From NCBI RefSeq assembly GCF_030160715.1, contig NZ_BSOW01000055.1, forward strand, positions 1-50,837: a stretch of 50,837 nucleotides of DNA, read 5' to 3'. Shown piece by piece: positions 1 to 7,920 of this stretch; within the stretch, counting starts at the first letter, position 1; the number at the start of each line of letters is the position of its first letter. The translations under genes and the position numbers were made by a program. The DNA comes from Bradyrhizobium iriomotense. GTDB lineage: Bacteria > Pseudomonadota > Alphaproteobacteria > Rhizobiales > Xanthobacteraceae. The notes below the pieces were generated by a model. It was not told the origin of the DNA and ran no database searches. It was given only the letters and a program-made list of their open reading frames with translations.

Positions 1-413
1 CCACCGTCGCAGTTGCTCCGCCCGCCCCCCCGGCTCCGCCGTCGGCACCCGCTCCGCCTCCCGTTCAGGCGGCGGCCGCTCCGGCCGCAGCGCCCGCGCC
101 CACGCGCGACCTCAACTCGCCGCTCGGCGTCTGGCTGACCGAGGAGAAGGAAGGCAAGGTCCGCATCGAGCAGTGCGGCAACAATCTCTGCGGCTACTCG
201 GTCGATGCCAAGTCGGACCAGAATGGCGAGCAGATCCTGATCAATATGAAGCCGGTCCAGGGCCAAAAATGGACCGGCCGGATCGTCGATCCCAACACCG
301 GCTCGACCTACGATTCCACGATCGCGATGCGCGGCACCGATCGCCTGCGCGTGCAGGGCTGCGCCTTCGGCGGCATGTTCTGCGGCGGCCAGACCTGGTC
401 GCGCGTGAACTGA
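1..413 (+). CDS. DUF2147 family protein, C-terminal part
   Basis: This reading frame is open from the window edge and stops at 411-413, so the N-terminus is missing. What remains is a Pro/Ala-rich linker (about 35 residues) followed by a roughly 100-residue domain that starts near NSPLGVWLTEEKEGKVRIEQC and ends GGMFCGGQTWSRVN. The pattern of a GxW segment, a Cys pair (EQCGNNLCGY) and a late Cys pair (GCAFGGMFCGG) is typical of DUF2147 proteins. These are small secreted proteins of alphaproteobacteria with no proven biochemical role. A signal peptide would be expected upstream of the window. The frame assignment is clear; the function is unknown. Confidence 0.8.
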   Translation, partial: TVAVAPPAPPAPPSAPAPPPVQAAAAPAAAPAPTRDLNSPLGVWLTEEKEGKVRIEQCGNNLCGYSVDAKSDQNGEQILINMKPVQGQKWTGRIVDPNTGSTYDSTIAMRGTDRLRVQGCAFGGMFCGGQTWSRVN

Positions 414-428
414 CGATATCGCGCCCGA

Positions 429-815
429 CTATTTCGACGGACCTTCGGCAATGAACAGCGTCGACCTCGATGCCTTCTGGCGGAGCGGGATGAGCTTCTG
501 ATACTCGGGCGATTGGTACCAGTTCAGCGCGTTCTGAAGGCTGTCGAACTCGATGATGACGAAGCGACCCGGCGCCTCGCCTTCAAGGTTGGTCAGCATT
601 CCTCCGCGAACCAGAAAGCGACCGCCGTAAGGTTGCAGCGTTGCAGGCACCTTTGGGCCGTACTCTTTGCTGAAGGTCTCCATGTCGTGAATTGATTCAA
701 TGGCGACCAGGAAGGCGTGAGGCGCCGCTTCCTGGGCTTGCGCAGTCGCTGCGGGCGCGACACCCAATGCGATACAGACGGCGACGCTTGCGATGCCCCA
801 GGCCTTCGATTTCAT
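429..815 (-). CDS. Secreted DUF1330 family protein
   Basis: 128 residues. Residues 1-27 form a signal peptide (MKSKAWGIASVAVCIALGVA..ATAQA). The rest is a ferredoxin-like alpha/beta DUF1330 domain, recognised by AFLVAIESIHDMETFSKEYG near the start, GGRFLVRGG in the middle and FVIIEFDSLQNALNWYQSPEYQKL before the end. DUF1330 proteins are small stand-alone domains related to dimeric alpha-beta barrels. Their substrate is unknown, and an exported form is less common than the cytoplasmic one. The ATG is preceded by CGGAG at a suitable distance. It lies 75 bp downstream of the Yellow-like gene on the same strand, so co-transcription is possible. Confidence 0.8.
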   Translation of the reverse strand: MKSKAWGIASVAVCIALGVAPAATAQAQEAAPHAFLVAIESIHDMETFSKEYGPKVPATLQPYGGRFLVRGGMLTNLEGEAPGRFVIIEFDSLQNALNWYQSPEYQKLIPLRQKASRSTLFIAEGPSK

Positions 816-890
816 CGTGCGCTCCGTTGTTAATAGTGGTCCTCGGTCGGCTCCGGCGACCTCGTCGCCGGGGTTGCCTGCTCGCCTGTC

Positions 891-2012
891 TCAGCGTGAG
901 ATGTAGCCTGTCGCCAGCGGCTTGAAGCGATAGATGAGATATGGCGTCTTGTTCTCCGCCTTCCCGTCATGGAACATGGCTGCCGCCGATACCTGGGACG
1001 CCGAAACGTACATGTAACCGTCAGGCGAGGCCGTGATCCCATCAGGCCATACCATGTCGGGATCGCTAAGATAGGTGCGGTACTTGCGGTCCGCGCCGAT
1101 AATGCCAATCGACTTTGTCTCGACGGCGGTCAGGTAGAGATTACCTGCATAGTCGATCGACAGGCCGCCATTGTTCGGCTTGTCCGAGTAGCGTTCGACC
1201 CTGCCGCTCAGCTCCTCCGGGCTGAGCTTCTCGTCGTTCAGATCGGCGACCTTGATGCGGTACAACGACCGGCCGCTGAGCGGCGCGAAGTAGACCCATT
1301 CGGATCTCACATCCATCGTGATGCCGTCGCAGCCGACCTTGATGATCGACGGCTTGCCATCCTTGCCGGGCACGGTCAGATCGCTACCATCGACGGTGAT
1401 CGGCACATTCTCAGGAACGGTTGATCGATCACCATCCAGCACGCGCCGCGCGACGCCGCTGTCCATGTCGATGACGATGATTGCCGCATGGGAGCCGTCA
1501 CCGCCTGGTCCTATATTTTCGTCGGCGATGTAGAATTTCCGGTTCTTCTGATCGATCACGATATCCTGCGGCTGCGATCCCTTCAGCGTGATCGGCTCCG
1601 GGATGTAGTAGATGCGCTCCAGCCTGTTCGTGCGTGTATTCCAGCCGACCAGCTTCGGCGTGATCTGGGTCCGGAAGCCCATGTCGATGATCCATACGAC
1701 ACCGCTTTCATCGGATCGCAGGCCCAGCACGTTGTCGAGGTACTGATCAGTGCCTTTGCGCGGTGTATTCCATTCGGCATTTGGAAACGGCTCGAAGGTC
1801 GTCGGCGACGTCAGTCGGGCCACGCGGACGTCTGGACTGTAGAATGGATGATGGCTGAAGATCAGCTGGTTGTCCGGCGTGAATGCAATGTTGCCGACGG
1901 ACTGAGGTAATTTGGCGAATACCTCCGCATGGATGTTTCCGTTCTCCGCGTGTGCAGCTCCCGCCAGGATTGCCGCTGCGGCCAAAGTGACCAGTCGAAT
2001 CCCTCTTCTCAC
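891..2012 (-). CDS. Secreted major royal jelly protein/Yellow-family protein
   Basis: 373 residues beginning with a GTG codon preceded by AAGGAGCG. Residues 1-22 are a signal peptide ending AHA. The remainder reads as a six-bladed propeller of the MRJP/Yellow family (SMP-30-like fold). Hallmarks include the Gly/Asp-rich turns DNVLGLRSDESGVVWIIDMG, PQDIVIDQKNRKFYIADENIG, AAIIVIDMDSGVARRVLDG and a late PDGITASPDGYMYVSASQ. Insect Yellow proteins act in melanin chemistry. Bacterial members have no agreed substrate, and lactonase-type activity is only a guess from the fold. Divergent from the HxlR gene across 165 bp, which makes it a plausible target of that regulator. Confidence 0.8.
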   Translation of the reverse strand: MRRGIRLVTLAAAAILAGAAHAENGNIHAEVFAKLPQSVGNIAFTPDNQLIFSHHPFYSPDVRVARLTSPTTFEPFPNAEWNTPRKGTDQYLDNVLGLRSDESGVVWIIDMGFRTQITPKLVGWNTRTNRLERIYYIPEPITLKGSQPQDIVIDQKNRKFYIADENIGPGGDGSHAAIIVIDMDSGVARRVLDGDRSTVPENVPITVDGSDLTVPGKDGKPSIIKVGCDGITMDVRSEWVYFAPLSGRSLYRIKVADLNDEKLSPEELSGRVERYSDKPNNGGLSIDYAGNLYLTAVETKSIGIIGADRKYRTYLSDPDMVWPDGITASPDGYMYVSASQVSAAAMFHDGKAENKTPYLIYRFKPLATGYISR

Positions 2013-2177
2013 GTTGCTCGCTCCTTGTGTTCCTCGACACGGTTGTCACGCGTGCTCTGCCGGTCTGCGCCGGCTGCGGCTCGCTGCAATATCGGACTTT
2101 GCGAGCGTCACGTTGCGCGCTAATTTGGGCGCTGACAATTACGCACAGTTTCGTCTCCTGGTATCACGGAGTGAACT

Positions 2178-2561
2178 ATGAAGAAGCTCGCGGGCAACAC
2201 CTATGATTGCGCGGTCGGATGTCCGGTGGAGGCGACGCTCGATCTGATCGACGGCAAGTGGAAGGCGGTGATCCTCTATCACCTCCTCAACGACGTCGTT
2301 CGCTTCAACGAGCTCAAGCGCCGTCTGTCACGCATTACTCAGCGCATGCTGACGCGACAGCTTCGCGAACTCGAGGCTGCGGGCCTCATTCATCGCGAGA
2401 TCTATGCCGAGGTCCCGCTACGTGTTGAATATTCGCTGACGACGCTCGGTCGCTCGCTCGAGCCCGTCATTCGCATGCTGTGGACGTGGGGCAATCAGTA
2501 TATTTCGACGCGAAGGCCGCCGGCTGACTCCCTGGCGGAGCAACGCCTCGGTCAGCCCTAA
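2178..2561 (+). CDS. HxlR-family transcriptional regulator
   Basis: 127 residues. This is a single winged-helix domain of the HxlR type: a Cys near the N-terminus (YDCAVGCPVEATLDLIDGKW), the helix-turn-helix around RFNELKRRLSRITQRMLTRQLRELEAAGLI, and the wing VPLRVEYSLTTLGRSLEPVI. Members respond to redox or small electrophiles through the N-terminal Cys, or to other effectors. Here Cys at positions about 11 and 15 are both present. The start ATG has GGAG seven bases upstream. It is divergent from the Yellow-like gene and its 3' end overlaps the convergent methyltransferase gene by 4 bp. Confidence 0.9.
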   Translation: MKKLAGNTYDCAVGCPVEATLDLIDGKWKAVILYHLLNDVVRFNELKRRLSRITQRMLTRQLRELEAAGLIHREIYAEVPLRVEYSLTTLGRSLEPVIRMLWTWGNQYISTRRPPADSLAEQRLGQP

Positions 2562-3370
2562 CCCGAGGCCTCGATCACGTGCGCCTGGATCTTGGCGGAG
2601 ATCTCGCCCCCACCGTGTCGCGCGGCAATTTTCCTTGCCGCGTGAGCGGTGGCAGCCTCCAGCGCGTCGGGGCGTCTCGCCTCGATTTCGTTGCGGAGCG
2701 GCGTGCCCTGACAATAACTCATAGCGGCATGCTGCGCCGAAATCGCCCGGCTTTGATCGGCCCTCGTTTGAACTGCCACGTCTGAAAATCCTGCGTCCTG
2801 CACATCGCGGCGGATCAGGGCCGTGTCGTTATAGCCATGCGGCGTGCGCGCGAGGAAGCGCGGTGGATCGTCCGGGAAGAGTTCGGCCAGCGCGTCGGTG
2901 ACGTCTGCGGCGAAGACGTTGTCCTCGATCCTGTCCCAGACGTTGAAGATGAAAACCCCCTCCGGCCTCAGCACGCGCCGCGCCTCCTCGTAGGCCTTGA
3001 CGCGGTCCGGGAAGAACATCGCGCCAAACTGGCAGCACACGACATCGAACGAACCGTCGGGGAACGGGAGTACCTGCGCGTCGGCCTGGCGCCAGCTCAC
3101 GCGTGGATCGGCGCCCTGCCGAAGCTTTGCATGGTCGAGCATCGGCTGATTGAGATCGGTCGCGACGTAAGTCGCATCCGGCGGCAGGACGGCTGCGACG
3201 GCGCGTGTGACTACGCCGCTTCCCGCCGCCGTTTCCAGCACGGCCCTGGGCGAGCGCGCGGCGACGCGACGCGCCATGTCGTCGGCATAGCTCTGGAAGA
3301 TCAGGGGAACCATATAGCGGTCGTAATTCTCCGGGACCGAGCCGGCAAACACCTTGTCGGATTCAGGCAT
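2558..3370 (-). CDS. Class I SAM-dependent methyltransferase
   Basis: 270 residues. Motif I of the Rossmann-fold methyltransferases is at about residues 45-53 (VLETAAGSGV), followed by the acidic residue of motif II (VATDLNQPML), the PFPDGSFDVVCCQFGAMFF segment, and the motif resembling LRPEGVFIFNVWD. This is the UbiE/COQ5-like Methyltransf_11 pattern, which methylates small molecules; the substrate cannot be read from sequence. No signal peptide or membrane segment, so cytoplasmic. Convergent with the HxlR gene, with the two stop codons overlapping, so the genes are probably not functionally linked by transcription. Confidence 0.88.
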   Translation of the reverse strand: MPESDKVFAGSVPENYDRYMVPLIFQSYADDMARRVAARSPRAVLETAAGSGVVTRAVAAVLPPDATYVATDLNQPMLDHAKLRQGADPRVSWRQADAQVLPFPDGSFDVVCCQFGAMFFPDRVKAYEEARRVLRPEGVFIFNVWDRIEDNVFAADVTDALAELFPDDPPRFLARTPHGYNDTALIRRDVQDAGFSDVAVQTRADQSRAISAQHAAMSYCQGTPLRNEIEARRPDALEAATAHAARKIAARHGGGEISAKIQAHVIEASG

Positions 3371-3565
3371 CCTTTGGATCCTTTGCGAAAAGCCCTTTGG
3401 GTCGCAGGCAGCAGGCCACGAAGGTAACGCCTTGTCACGTTGCGCTGCACAGCAGCATCCCGCGTGCGCGACGTCACGCCCGCGGAACCGACGTGACAGC
3501 CCTCACATCGGCGCACCCGAGCACCGTGACAGGTTCCCCGCATGTTCAATCCATAGGGGCCAGCC

Positions 3566-3922
3566 ATGAATCATTTTCGCAAGGGACTTTTGACCAGCAT
3601 CCTCGTCATTGCCTTGCCGGTCGCACACGCAAGCGCCGCGACCGCGACGTTTGACGGCACCTGGAACGTGCGGATCGCATCGTCATCGGATGCCTGCGGC
3701 AACGGCTCGACAGTCGCCATCGGCATCAGCAACGGTCAGGTCGCCTCCAGCAGCGCCGCGGTGAGTGCGTCGGGGCGCGTCGCCGACGCCGGCAGTATCA
3801 ACGTCATCTTGATTAGCGGCGTCAAGCGCGCCACAGGCTTTGGCCACCTCGCCGGCACCTCCGGCTCGGGCACCTGGCGCGGCACCCTGTGCACGGGCAC
3901 GTGGACTGCGGAAAGACTCTAG
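3566..3922 (+). CDS. Small secreted protein of unknown function
   Basis: 118 residues with a clear signal peptide (about 1-24, ending ASA). The mature part is a short Ser/Gly/Thr-rich beta-type domain beginning ATFDGTWNVRI and ending GSGTWRGTLCTGTWTAERL. The TWNV and TWRG segments repeat the same G-T-W motif, as in small beta-barrel proteins. There are two Cys, DACGNG and TLCTG, which could form a disulfide after export. I do not recognise the family. The TAG stop (3920-3922) is immediately continuous with a dispersed repeat. Confidence 0.6.
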   Translation: MNHFRKGLLTSILVIALPVAHASAATATFDGTWNVRIASSSDACGNGSTVAIGISNGQVASSSAAVSASGRVADAGSINVILISGVKRATGFGHLAGTSGSGTWRGTLCTGTWTAERL

Positions 3923-4051
3923 AGCATGATCCGGAAAAGTGTGAAGCGGTTTTCCCTCGCGACAAACGCGGAACGCGTTTGCGCGGAGATCATGCTCCAA
4001 CAATAACCCTAAAGCGCGATGACGATTCATCCCAATCTCATCGCGCTTTAG
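3921..4051. repeat. Dispersed two-hairpin intergenic repeat, copy 1
   Basis: Two inverted repeats lie back to back. The first has arms 3922-3931 and 3988-3997 (GAGCATGATC / GATCATGCTC). The second has perfect 13-bp arms at 4010-4022 and 4038-4050 (TAAAGCGCGATGA / TCATCGCGCTTTA). A second copy of the same unit occurs at 47293-47395 in this window, so it is a true repeat. Sequences of this type are, from memory, abundant between genes of Bradyrhizobium and relatives. It may act as a terminator or RNA-stabilising element for the gene at 3566-3922, whose stop codon overlaps its left edge. The remaining bases to 4260 show nothing I can name. Confidence 0.85.
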
Positions 4052-4260
4052 GCACGGCAACGCTTGCCCGTCGCACGGTTGCTAACGAGTCGCGCCTCAC
4101 CAATGGTGGGCAGACATCAGGGAACGTCGCTCCGATCGGTGCGTTGGGAAACCCAAGCAAACCCATTCCAGCCTGTCGCGCGACGGATGGGCAGAGTGAG
4201 ATTTGCCGGCTGGATGAGACCGCGCCAAGCGGGCGCTGACGCCGCGAACAGGTTTGAACA

Positions 4261-5463
4261 ATGAGGGTCTGCGAAGCTGTGCGGGCCGGTTTGTTCACCG
4301 CATTCATTGCAGCGACCTGGCTCGGCGGACAGGTCCAGACATCCCTCGCGCAAACCCGGCCATCCGTTTCCCCTAGCGACGCGGCGAAGATGTCTCCGCG
4401 GAAGGAAAATGCCCCAAGGAAGGAAGCCGCAAGAGCTGATCCGCACACGACAGGATTTGTAACCGGTGCGGCGCAGAGCACCGAGTTCGCCATAGCTCAG
4501 GACATTGCGACGACGCTGGCCAGTGGCCAGGAGACCGGCCCTCATGGGGAGGTCGCATTGCGGGTGCTGCCAATGGTGGGAAATGGTGGCACGCGCAACA
4601 TCATCGACATACTCAGCCTGGCAGGCGCCGACATGGCGATCGCTCCTGTCCTACTGGCTGATCGTCTCCGAGACTCAGGAACCCTCGGAGATGTCGGCAA
4701 CAAGCTTGTCTACATCACCCCGTTGTTTGTCGAAGAGTTCCACCTCCTCGCACGGTCCGAGATCCAGAGCGTGGCGGATCTTGCGGGAAAGCGGGTCAAT
4801 CTCGGCGAAGAAGGCAGTGCTGGCGCTGTTCTCGGCCGCGAGGTGCTCGACCATCTTGAGGTGAAGGTCAGCGAATCCAACCTGGCTCTGGATGCAGCAC
4901 TGGAGGGAATGCGGAAGGGGCAAATCTCAGCCGCCTTGCTGGTGTCCGGCAAGCCGGTCAGCTTCCTGGCGCGCTACGCGCCGGGCGACAGCCTTCACTT
5001 TCTGTCCATCCCCTATTCGAAGGCGATGCTGCAGCGTGATTATCTGCCATCGACTCTCCGCCACGAAGACTATCCGGAGATCATCGGCGTCTCCGACAGC
5101 GTCGACACCATCGCGATCAAATGCGCGCTTTTCGCTTACAACTGGCCGACCCGCAGCGAGCGGTTTCCGCTTCTGGAACTGTTCGTGCAGACACTGTTCT
5201 CGCGGTTTCCTGAATTTCTGGGCGACGGTCATCACCCCAAATGGCGAGAGGTGAACCTGGCCGCGCAGCTTCCCGGCTGGCGGCGATTTCAACCTGCGGA
5301 CCGCTGGCTCCAGCAGCAATCCGGCGGAGAAGCCGCGCTTCGCAAGGCGTTCGGTCGTTTCCTCGAGCAAAAACCGATCAGCAATCCGCGGGACCGTCCG
5401 CCGGACCGCGAGCAATTATTTCAGGACTTCATGCGCTGGCGAGAGCAGAGGCAGGGCCGGTGA
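4261..5463 (+). CDS. TAXI-type TRAP transporter solute-binding protein, orphan
   Basis: 400 residues. An N-terminal signal sequence (about 1-30, ending LAQ) is followed by a charged linker and a periplasmic binding fold. Family marks are FVTGAAQSTEFAIAQDIA, MVGNGGTRNIIDILSLAGADMAIAPVL, the YITPLFVEEFHLLARSEIQSVADLAGKRVNLGEEG stretch (each quoted piece is a landmark), and a later FAYNWPT segment. TAXI proteins normally capture small acids for a TRAP permease, but no membrane subunit is encoded nearby. It may serve a distant permease or act as a sensor. The next gene starts 21 bp downstream with a good ribosome site, suggesting an operon with the secreted protein at 5485. Confidence 0.75.
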   Translation: MRVCEAVRAGLFTAFIAATWLGGQVQTSLAQTRPSVSPSDAAKMSPRKENAPRKEAARADPHTTGFVTGAAQSTEFAIAQDIATTLASGQETGPHGEVALRVLPMVGNGGTRNIIDILSLAGADMAIAPVLLADRLRDSGTLGDVGNKLVYITPLFVEEFHLLARSEIQSVADLAGKRVNLGEEGSAGAVLGREVLDHLEVKVSESNLALDAALEGMRKGQISAALLVSGKPVSFLARYAPGDSLHFLSIPYSKAMLQRDYLPSTLRHEDYPEIIGVSDSVDTIAIKCALFAYNWPTRSERFPLLELFVQTLFSRFPEFLGDGHHPKWREVNLAAQLPGWRRFQPADRWLQQQSGGEAALRKAFGRFLEQKPISNPRDRPPDREQLFQDFMRWREQRQGR

Positions 5464-5484
5464 CCAAACCATTGGGAGGTCTCC

Positions 5485-6048
5485 ATGCGCAATTCACTGG
5501 CGACCGCAGCCCTGGTCGCATTGATTGTGTTGACTGCCGGCGTGAGGCAGCCTGCAGCCCAGTTCTTTCAAACCCAGCCATCGGCGCCGGAGACGCTTGC
5601 ACCGACCAGGGTGCAGCCGGCCGGCAAGGTCGAAAAAGCCAGAGCAGTGACTCGCCGGGAGGCGAAGGCGCGCAGGAAGCGCCAGATCGTTCACTTGCCG
5701 GCAAATCAGCGGAAGATTGCCGAGAAGAACGGATTCAAGCGCGTCAGCGACCTCGTGAACTTCCCAAAGTTCTTTCCTGGGCTAGGCATCCTCTTTGTCA
5801 AACCCGACTCTCTGCCACTTGGGCCGTTCCTCTGCTTCGATCGCATGGATCGCCTGGCAGCGACCGTGTACATGGTGCCGACAAGAGACGTCGACGACCA
5901 CAAGTCATTGGAGGCGCCGGGATTTGCTGGAAGAGTTGACCACGTCAGCATCTACTTCAACCCGGGGCACCCCGGAGTGGACGTGCCGCACTACCATGTC
6001 GTGATCTGGCAGGTGAGCAGGAAGGAGGAAGCCCGCGTCGCCAACTGA
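5485..6048 (+). CDS. Secreted protein of unknown function
   Basis: 187 residues. A signal peptide occupies roughly residues 1-26 (MRNSLATAALVALIVLTAG). A basic linker rich in Arg/Lys (about 50-70) precedes a C-terminal domain with GFKRVSDLVNFPKFFPGLG, a PLGPFLCFDRMDRLAATVYMV segment and a His-rich end, HPGVDVPHYHVVIWQVS. The H-Y-H pair could bind a metal, but this is only an impression. ATG is preceded by GGGAGGT. It follows the TAXI-type binding protein closely on the same strand. No family recognised. Confidence 0.6.
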   Translation: MRNSLATAALVALIVLTAGVRQPAAQFFQTQPSAPETLAPTRVQPAGKVEKARAVTRREAKARRKRQIVHLPANQRKIAEKNGFKRVSDLVNFPKFFPGLGILFVKPDSLPLGPFLCFDRMDRLAATVYMVPTRDVDDHKSLEAPGFAGRVDHVSIYFNPGHPGVDVPHYHVVIWQVSRKEEARVAN

Positions 6049-6059
6049 CGCGTGTCACG

Positions 6060-6218
6060 ATGGACAAGGTACTCGCCTATGCGATTTCGGGTTTCATCGC
6101 CGGCTTCGGCGTCTGGATCCTTGTTGCCGGCCTAAGCTCCGGCGCACCCGCATTTTGGGCGTGCGCGGCCCTCGTGCCCATCGCAATCGGGCTCTTGAGC
6201 GCTTTTGGGAGTATCTAG
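6060..6218 (+). CDS. Small hydrophobic membrane protein, 52 residues
   Basis: A short frame beginning at ATG 6060 and ending with TAG at 6216-6218. The peptide starts MDKVLAYAISGFIAGFG and ends GLLSAFGSI. It has two hydrophobic stretches, roughly residues 4-24 and 32-50, split by a short Ser/Gly/Pro turn, so a two-helix hairpin in the inner membrane is likely. The frame lies 11 bp after the preceding secreted-protein gene on the same strand. The ribosome site is weak. No homologue recognised; the call rests on composition and spacing. Confidence 0.4.
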   Translation: MDKVLAYAISGFIAGFGVWILVAGLSSGAPAFWACAALVPIAIGLLSAFGSI

Positions 6219-6281
6219 GGATTGTCGGCCGGAACCAGGACACGGCTGCGGCCTTGGTTCTGGGGTGGCGAGATTTGTCCG

Positions 6282-6467
6282 ATGGACCTTACCGCGACCG
6301 AGCGCGATTTCCTGGGACGGCTGGCTTGCGAAGCCTGGATCAGCCCACCGCTGTTCGACCACGAAATCGTCGCCCGACTTGTCGAGTTGGGACTCGTTGA
6401 GACCGAACCACTCGATTCAGGAGAGATCGAATACCGGATCACCGCCGCGGGGCGCGACGCCCTGTGA
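6282..6467 (+). CDS. Small protein with winged-helix-like pattern
   Basis: 61 residues from ATG 6282, preferred over an upstream in-frame start at 6222 because the extra residues are Arg/Thr-rich and unlike a protein core. The peptide begins MDLTATERDFLGRLACEAW, continues through a helix-like segment ending ARLVELGLVE, and ends with EIEYRITAAGRDAL. The pattern helix, helix, LGLVE, beta hairpin, RITAAGR is that of the C-terminal half of a MarR/PadR-type winged helix. It is too short to be a complete regulator of a known family, so function is uncertain. Confidence 0.5.
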   Translation: MDLTATERDFLGRLACEAWISPPLFDHEIVARLVELGLVETEPLDSGEIEYRITAAGRDAL

Positions 6468-6556
6468 GCAGCGCCTCAGACGCGTCGAGAACTCGGGCCC
6501 CGGATCAGCAACACAGCGCTGACGCGCTGCGTTGCGTCCGGCGCGAAAGACCGTAG

Positions 6557-6961
6557 CTAGCCGACCGGCGCCGAATATTCCGCGTCGGTGACCGGCTCCA
6601 TCCAGGTCGAGTAGACGCCGTCGAGCGCCTCCTGCATGGCGATGTGGGTCATGCCGTTGGTCGGTGAAGCGCCGTGCCAGTGCAATTCGTTCGGCGGAAT
6701 CCAGACGGTGTCGCCGGGGCGGATTTCCCTGATCGGGCCGCCCTTGGCCTGGACACGGCCGACGCCGGAGATGACGTAGAGCGTCTGCCCGAGCGGATGA
6801 TGGTGCCAGTTGGTGCGCGCGCCCGGCTCGAACGAGACGCGCGAGCAGTTCAGGCGCGCCGGCGCGGGCGCCATGATGACGGGGTCCTGCAACACCGTGC
6901 CGGTGAAATTCTCCTTGGGCGCGCGGCGGGTCGGCCGCGTGCCTGCGACGTGGATCTCCAT
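6557..6961 (-). CDS. Cupin-domain protein ((R)-mandelonitrile lyase-like)
   Basis: 134 residues from ATG 6961-6959, preceded by GAGGTACCCC. A longer upstream frame exists but runs through the RraA-like gene in another frame. The fold is a single small cupin. Cupin motif 1 is at about residues 55-72 (NWHHHPLGQTLYVISGVG) with three consecutive His, and motif 2 is PGDTVWIPPNELHWHG. Metal-ligand His and the Glu/Gln position are therefore present, so a metal-binding enzyme is likely. The closest characterised relatives are small cupins annotated as (R)-mandelonitrile lyase or as partners of carboxymuconolactone decarboxylases. It lies 23 bp after the RraA-like gene, probably in one operon with it. 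Confidence 0.8.
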   Translation of the reverse strand: MEIHVAGTRPTRRAPKENFTGTVLQDPVIMAPAPARLNCSRVSFEPGARTNWHHHPLGQTLYVISGVGRVQAKGGPIREIRPGDTVWIPPNELHWHGASPTNGMTHIAMQEALDGVYSTWMEPVTDAEYSAPVG

Positions 6962-6984
6962 GGGGTACCTCGCTTGGTTTCTCG

Positions 6985-7683
6985 TTACTTCTTGCTTGCG
7001 GCGTAGCGCGCCTTGGTCTCGGCGTTCATGGGATAGAGGCCCGGCAGCACGGCGCCGTTGTTCACCTCGTTGACGATCCAGGCTTCCATCCGCTCCTGCT
7101 CGACGCCCTCGTTGAGCACGTGATCGAGCATGGCCTGCGGAATCAGCACGCAGCCGTCCTGGTCGGCGACGACGATGTCGTTCGGAAACACCGCAACGCC
7201 GCCGCAGCCGATCGGCTCGCCCCAGCCAACGAAGGTCAGGCCCGCAACGGACGGCGGCGCGGCATAGCCGTCGCACCAGACCGGAAGATTGGTGCCGAGC
7301 ACGCCCTCGACGTCACGCACGACGCCGTCGGTTACGAGTGCGGTGACGCCGCGCTTGACCATGCGCGCGCAGAGGATGTCGCCGAAAATGCCGGCGTCGG
7401 TGATGCCCATGGCGTCGACCACGGCGATGCAGCCCTCCGGCATCGCTTCGATCGCGGTGCGGGTCGAGATCGGCGAGGACCAGGATTCCGGCGTCGCCAG
7501 ATCCTCGCGTGCCGGCACGAAGCGCAGCGTGAAGGCCGGGCCGACCAGCCGCGGCAAACCGGGGCGCAGCGGACGCGCGCCGCGCATCCAGACATTGCGC
7601 AGGCCCTTCTTCAGGAGGACCGTGGTGATGGTGGCGGTGGTGATGCCGGCGAGGGTCTTGCGGGCTTCGGGGGATAGCGACAT
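6985..7683 (-). CDS. RraA-like protein / HMG-CHA aldolase family
   Basis: 232 residues from ATG 7683, preceded by GGAG; an upstream extension to 7752 is unlikely. The central part carries the RraA-fold signature: GCIAVVDAMGITDAGIFGDILC, then ARMVKRGVTALVTDGVVRD, and VFPNDIVVADQDGCVLIP near the end. The G-x-x-G(D)IL and TDGxxRD motifs supply the metal and oxoacid-binding residues of 4-hydroxy-4-methyl-2-oxoglutarate/4-carboxy-4-hydroxy-2-oxoadipate aldolases. RraA itself, an RNase E regulator, lacks part of this; RraA-like enzymes of this length in soil bacteria usually act on carboxylic acids. Paired with the cupin downstream and divergent from pxpB. Confidence 0.85.
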   Translation of the reverse strand: MSLSPEARKTLAGITTATITTVLLKKGLRNVWMRGARPLRPGLPRLVGPAFTLRFVPAREDLATPESWSSPISTRTAIEAMPEGCIAVVDAMGITDAGIFGDILCARMVKRGVTALVTDGVVRDVEGVLGTNLPVWCDGYAAPPSVAGLTFVGWGEPIGCGGVAVFPNDIVVADQDGCVLIPQAMLDHVLNEGVEQERMEAWIVNEVNNGAVLPGLYPMNAETKARYAASKK

Positions 7684-7788
7684 GGACGACAACGAGCTCC
7701 GGATGGGCGGGAAACGACGCGCGCATCTTGCGAGGCGCGGGCCTGCCGTCAAGGGCCAAGGCGAAGCCGCGCAGGCCTATTATGCGAC

Positions 7789-7809
7789 GCGATAACAAGG
7801 CCTTATCGC
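7789..7809. promoter_or_regulatory. Perfect 7-bp dyad between divergent operons
   Basis: GCGATAA at 7789-7795 and its exact reverse complement TTATCGC at 7803-7809, separated by 7 bp. It sits in the only shared control region between the RraA-like/cupin operon (starts 7683, minus) and pxpBCA (starts 7921, plus). The geometry suits a dimeric regulator of the GntR or LysR type. No regulator gene is adjacent, so the ligand and the protein are unknown. Confidence 0.4.
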
Positions 7810-7920
7810 ACACCCTTGCATTAATTTATTGGACTTGCGGGCGCATTTACGCGAAGCAATGGGGCAGCGGGAACCAAGGGAGTCTCCCGCGATTTTCCAA
7901 AAGGCCGATTTCGACAGCTC

